Shown here: positions 5,483-7,007 of the stretch, one piece after another
Layout: the number at the start of each line of letters is the position of its first letter
Position numbering within the stretch: position 1 is the first letter of the stretch
Source: an uncultured Rhodospirillales bacterium
Lineage (GTDB): Bacteria; Pseudomonadota; Alphaproteobacteria; Acetobacterales; Acetobacteraceae
Reading direction: 5' to 3'
Assembly: GCA_903844785.1 (NCBI GenBank)
Contig: CAIMVB010000016.1
Span: 1-7,007, forward strand
Length of the DNA stretch: 7,007 nucleotides
Program-made: the position numbers and the translations under genes
Notes under the pieces: model-generated
What the model saw: the letters and a program-made list of their open reading frames with translations, nothing else
Told to the model about the DNA's origin: nothing
Database searches by the model: none

Positions 5483-6250
5483 TCAGGTGAAATTCACCTG
5501 CACCTTCCCAAGGCTATCGAATTCAACCAGCACATCGCAGGGGCCATCCAGCCAGATCGGCGGGGTGACGGACCCCAAAAACACCACCTGCCCGGCCTTA
5601 AGGCCGCCAAATTCCCGCGCGCAGTCAGAACCCGCCAACCAGGCCAGGGCCTCCAAAGGATGGCCCAGCAGATCAGCGCCCACGCCTTCGCCGCGGACCG
5701 TGCCCGCCACCGTCATGCGTCCGCGCGTCGCACCAAGATCAACGCCGCGCCAATCAGCAACGGGCGCACCCAGCACGCCGGCCGCGTGAAACACTTGGTC
5801 CGCAATCAAGGTCGGTGTGCCAAGTTCCGCCAAATCGCCATAGCGTTTTTCAACAATTTCGATAGCCGGGAACACCTCGGCCACAGCGGCCGCGACGCTT
5901 TCACGCGTATGCGCGCCATGGGGCAAATCTTGTCCGATACGCAGCCCCACTTCGCATTCCACGCCGGGGTTCAGGAAATCCGCGAAGCGGAAGCTTGCGG
6001 GTGTTGCGCGCAGCCCTTCCTTCGGCACGAAGCCGCCGGCGGGGCCCGTCAGGCCCAGGATATTCTGCATTTGCTTGGTGGTGGCGCCAATCTTGAATCC
6101 CGCCGGCGGCACGGCGCCAAGCTTGGTCGCAACCTGGTATTGCAGCTTATAGCCGGCGGCCGGTGCTGCGGGTGCGGCGGCACCCAGCGGCGCCAGCAGC
6201 TGCTTCGCGCGGCGCGTGGCGATAATGTGTTCAGCAGTATCTTGGCTCAT
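5483..6250 (-). CDS. 2-keto-4-pentenoate hydratase-type enzyme (FAH superfamily)
   Basis: Probably hydrates or decarboxylates a 2-hydroxy-dienoate/2-keto-enoate in a catabolic pathway, in the cytoplasm. The 255-residue length is close to MhpD-type hydratases (about 260-270). Recognisable blocks are GFKIGATTKQMQ (51-62, with the conserved Lys53), ECEVGLRIG (98-106), PAIEIVEKRYGD (128-139), LIADQVFHAAGVLG (148-161), GHPLEALAWLA (196-206) and LKAGQVVFLGSVTPP (217-231). Glu98, Glu100 and Glu131 match the spacing of the divalent-metal ligands of the family. The start is supported by AAGGGAGGC six bases upstream (6257-6265). The creatininase-family gene ends 21 bases before this start, so the two are very likely co-transcribed. 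Substrate is unknown: the family also includes oxalocrotonate decarboxylases, and an alanine/proline-rich insert at about 21-33 is unlike the best-known members. Confidence 0.88.
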   Translation of the reverse strand: MSQDTAEHIIATRRAKQLLAPLGAAAPAAPAAGYKLQYQVATKLGAVPPAGFKIGATTKQMQNILGLTGPAGGFVPKEGLRATPASFRFADFLNPGVECEVGLRIGQDLPHGAHTRESVAAAVAEVFPAIEIVEKRYGDLAELGTPTLIADQVFHAAGVLGAPVADWRGVDLGATRGRMTVAGTVRGEGVGADLLGHPLEALAWLAGSDCAREFGGLKAGQVVFLGSVTPPIWLDGPCDVLVEFDSLGKVQVNFT

Positions 6251-6256
6251 CTAAAG

Positions 6257-6265
6257 CCTCCCTTT
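6257..6265 (-). promoter_or_regulatory. Shine-Dalgarno of the hydratase gene
   Basis: Minus strand AAGGGAGGC, six bases before the ATG at 6250, inside the 21-base gap to the upstream gene. It confirms the start MSQDTAEH and implies efficient internal translation initiation on a shared transcript. Confidence 0.75.
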
Positions 6266-6271
6266 CTTTAT

Positions 6272-7007
6272 TTAGCGCGGCCCTTGCGCACGGCCAGGGC
6301 TCCATACCGGATCAGGCTTGGCCCAAAGGGATGTATCGCGCAATTCCCGCGCCAACCCTTCTGCCATGGCCTCAAAAATCACCTTGCCCTTTTCCGCCGT
6401 GGCGGCGCGGGCATCCCCGCGCACACCCGTCACGGGCGCGCGTTCGGAAAAGGACCAGAAGCGCGTCACTGCCTGGCCTGAAGCGTCGAAATTCCCCGGC
6501 GAGACAGAATTGGCAATCTGATCCATCCGGACCTGGGAAGGATCAAGATGCAGCCACAGGCTGGTTTCCCCTTCGCAGGCATGATGAATGCCCGGTTGCG
6601 CGGTGAGGGCGGCGGCAATTTCCTTGGGCGCCACTTTGGTGATGGAAGTCGTCAGCACCGGCACGCCGAATTCATGCGCCATTTCACGTGATGCCACCGC
6701 CAGCGGCTCGATATTCCCGCCATGGGAATTGAACAGCATCAGCCGCGAAAACCCATCCGCCAGCAAAGATCGCATCACGCAGCGCAGCACACAGGCGAAG
6801 GTCGCGTAATCCAGGCTGATCGTACCGCCGAAGGGGAAGTGATGTTCGGAAAGGCCCATCCACATGGGCGGCAGCACCACGGCGGGCAAATCCGCGCAAA
6901 GCTCAGCCGCGCGAATGGCAACCGAATGGCCAATGAAACTATCGGTCCAAACCGGCAAATGCGGCCCGTGCTGTTCAAGCGCGGCAACCGGCAAGATCAC
7001 CACCGCA
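6272..7007 (-). CDS. Creatininase-family amidohydrolase (N-terminus off window)
   Basis: Metal-dependent amidohydrolase of the creatininase/MftE/ArfB-like superfamily, likely opening or cleaving a cyclic or linear amide in the cytoplasm. The frame is open to the right edge. A GTG at 7001-7003 could be read as a start, but only seven residues would precede the first metal motif, whereas family members have about 20-30 more, so the true start is outside. Numbering from that GTG, visible motifs are LPVAALEQHGPHLPVWTD (4-21; Glu10, His12 and Asp21 as metal ligands), FNSHGGN (91-97; usually NGHGGN, here Gly to Ser), and HACEGETS (141-148; usually HAGExETS, here Gly to Cys). The C-terminus ends at TAA, 6272-6274. 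It is first of the two visible operon genes, followed by the hydratase. True creatininase activity is not implied; substrates across the family differ widely. Confidence 0.9.
   Translation of the reverse strand, partial: AVVILPVAALEQHGPHLPVWTDSFIGHSVAIRAAELCADLPAVVLPPMWMGLSEHHFPFGGTISLDYATFACVLRCVMRSLLADGFSRLMLFNSHGGNIEPLAVASREMAHEFGVPVLTTSITKVAPKEIAAALTAQPGIHHACEGETSLWLHLDPSQVRMDQIANSVSPGNFDASGQAVTRFWSFSERAPVTGVRGDARAATAEKGKVIFEAMAEGLARELRDTSLWAKPDPVWSPGRAQGPR

Noticed and set aside
5660..6481. Plus-strand frame of 273 residues across the hydratase and creatininase genes
   Set aside because: It is antisense to two genes with conserved catalytic motifs and spans their junction; GC-rich codon bias leaves the opposite frame open.

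Overview
The window looks like chromosomal DNA of a GC-rich alphaproteobacterium, probably Acetobacteraceae or another Rhodospirillales member. This is inferred from the high GC3 codon use of the flanking genes and from the style of the TonB C-terminal domain, not from any marker gene. Nothing on either edge is complete: the left edge cuts the C-terminal part of a transporter gene and the right edge cuts the N-terminus of a creatininase-family gene.

Layout. 1-716 (-): 5' part of an ABC-transporter substrate-binding protein (NMT1/THI5-like) with a Tat-type leader, preceded by a strong Shine-Dalgarno and a 15-base palindrome. 733-1310: gene-poor, AT-richer DNA. 1311-3812: an apparent small, decayed integrative element bounded by a 48-base direct repeat (47/48 identical). 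The right copy is the 3' part of an intact tRNA-Thr(TGT) on the minus strand (3765-3839); the left copy is the displaced tRNA 3' end. Inside lie a broken tyrosine-integrase remnant (one frameshift, two in-frame stops, no catalytic domain), one intact lower-GC gene for an exported protein with TPR-like repeats and no recognised function, and about 600 bases without a convincing gene.

3932-4990 (+): a TonB-family energy transducer with an extremely proline-rich spacer. 5085-5312 (-): a small helical protein of unknown function, convergent with the TonB gene; the gap between them holds several short perfect inverted repeats. 5483-7007 (-): a probable two-gene operon, a creatininase-family amidohydrolase followed 21 bases later by a 2-keto-4-pentenoate hydratase-type enzyme of the FAH superfamily, ended by a GC-rich hairpin. 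The pair suggests degradation of a cyclic or amide-containing compound, but the substrate cannot be read from the sequence.

The main unexpected structure is the tRNA-Thr-associated element and its orphan cargo gene. No CRISPR array, complete insertion sequence or riboswitch was recognised.
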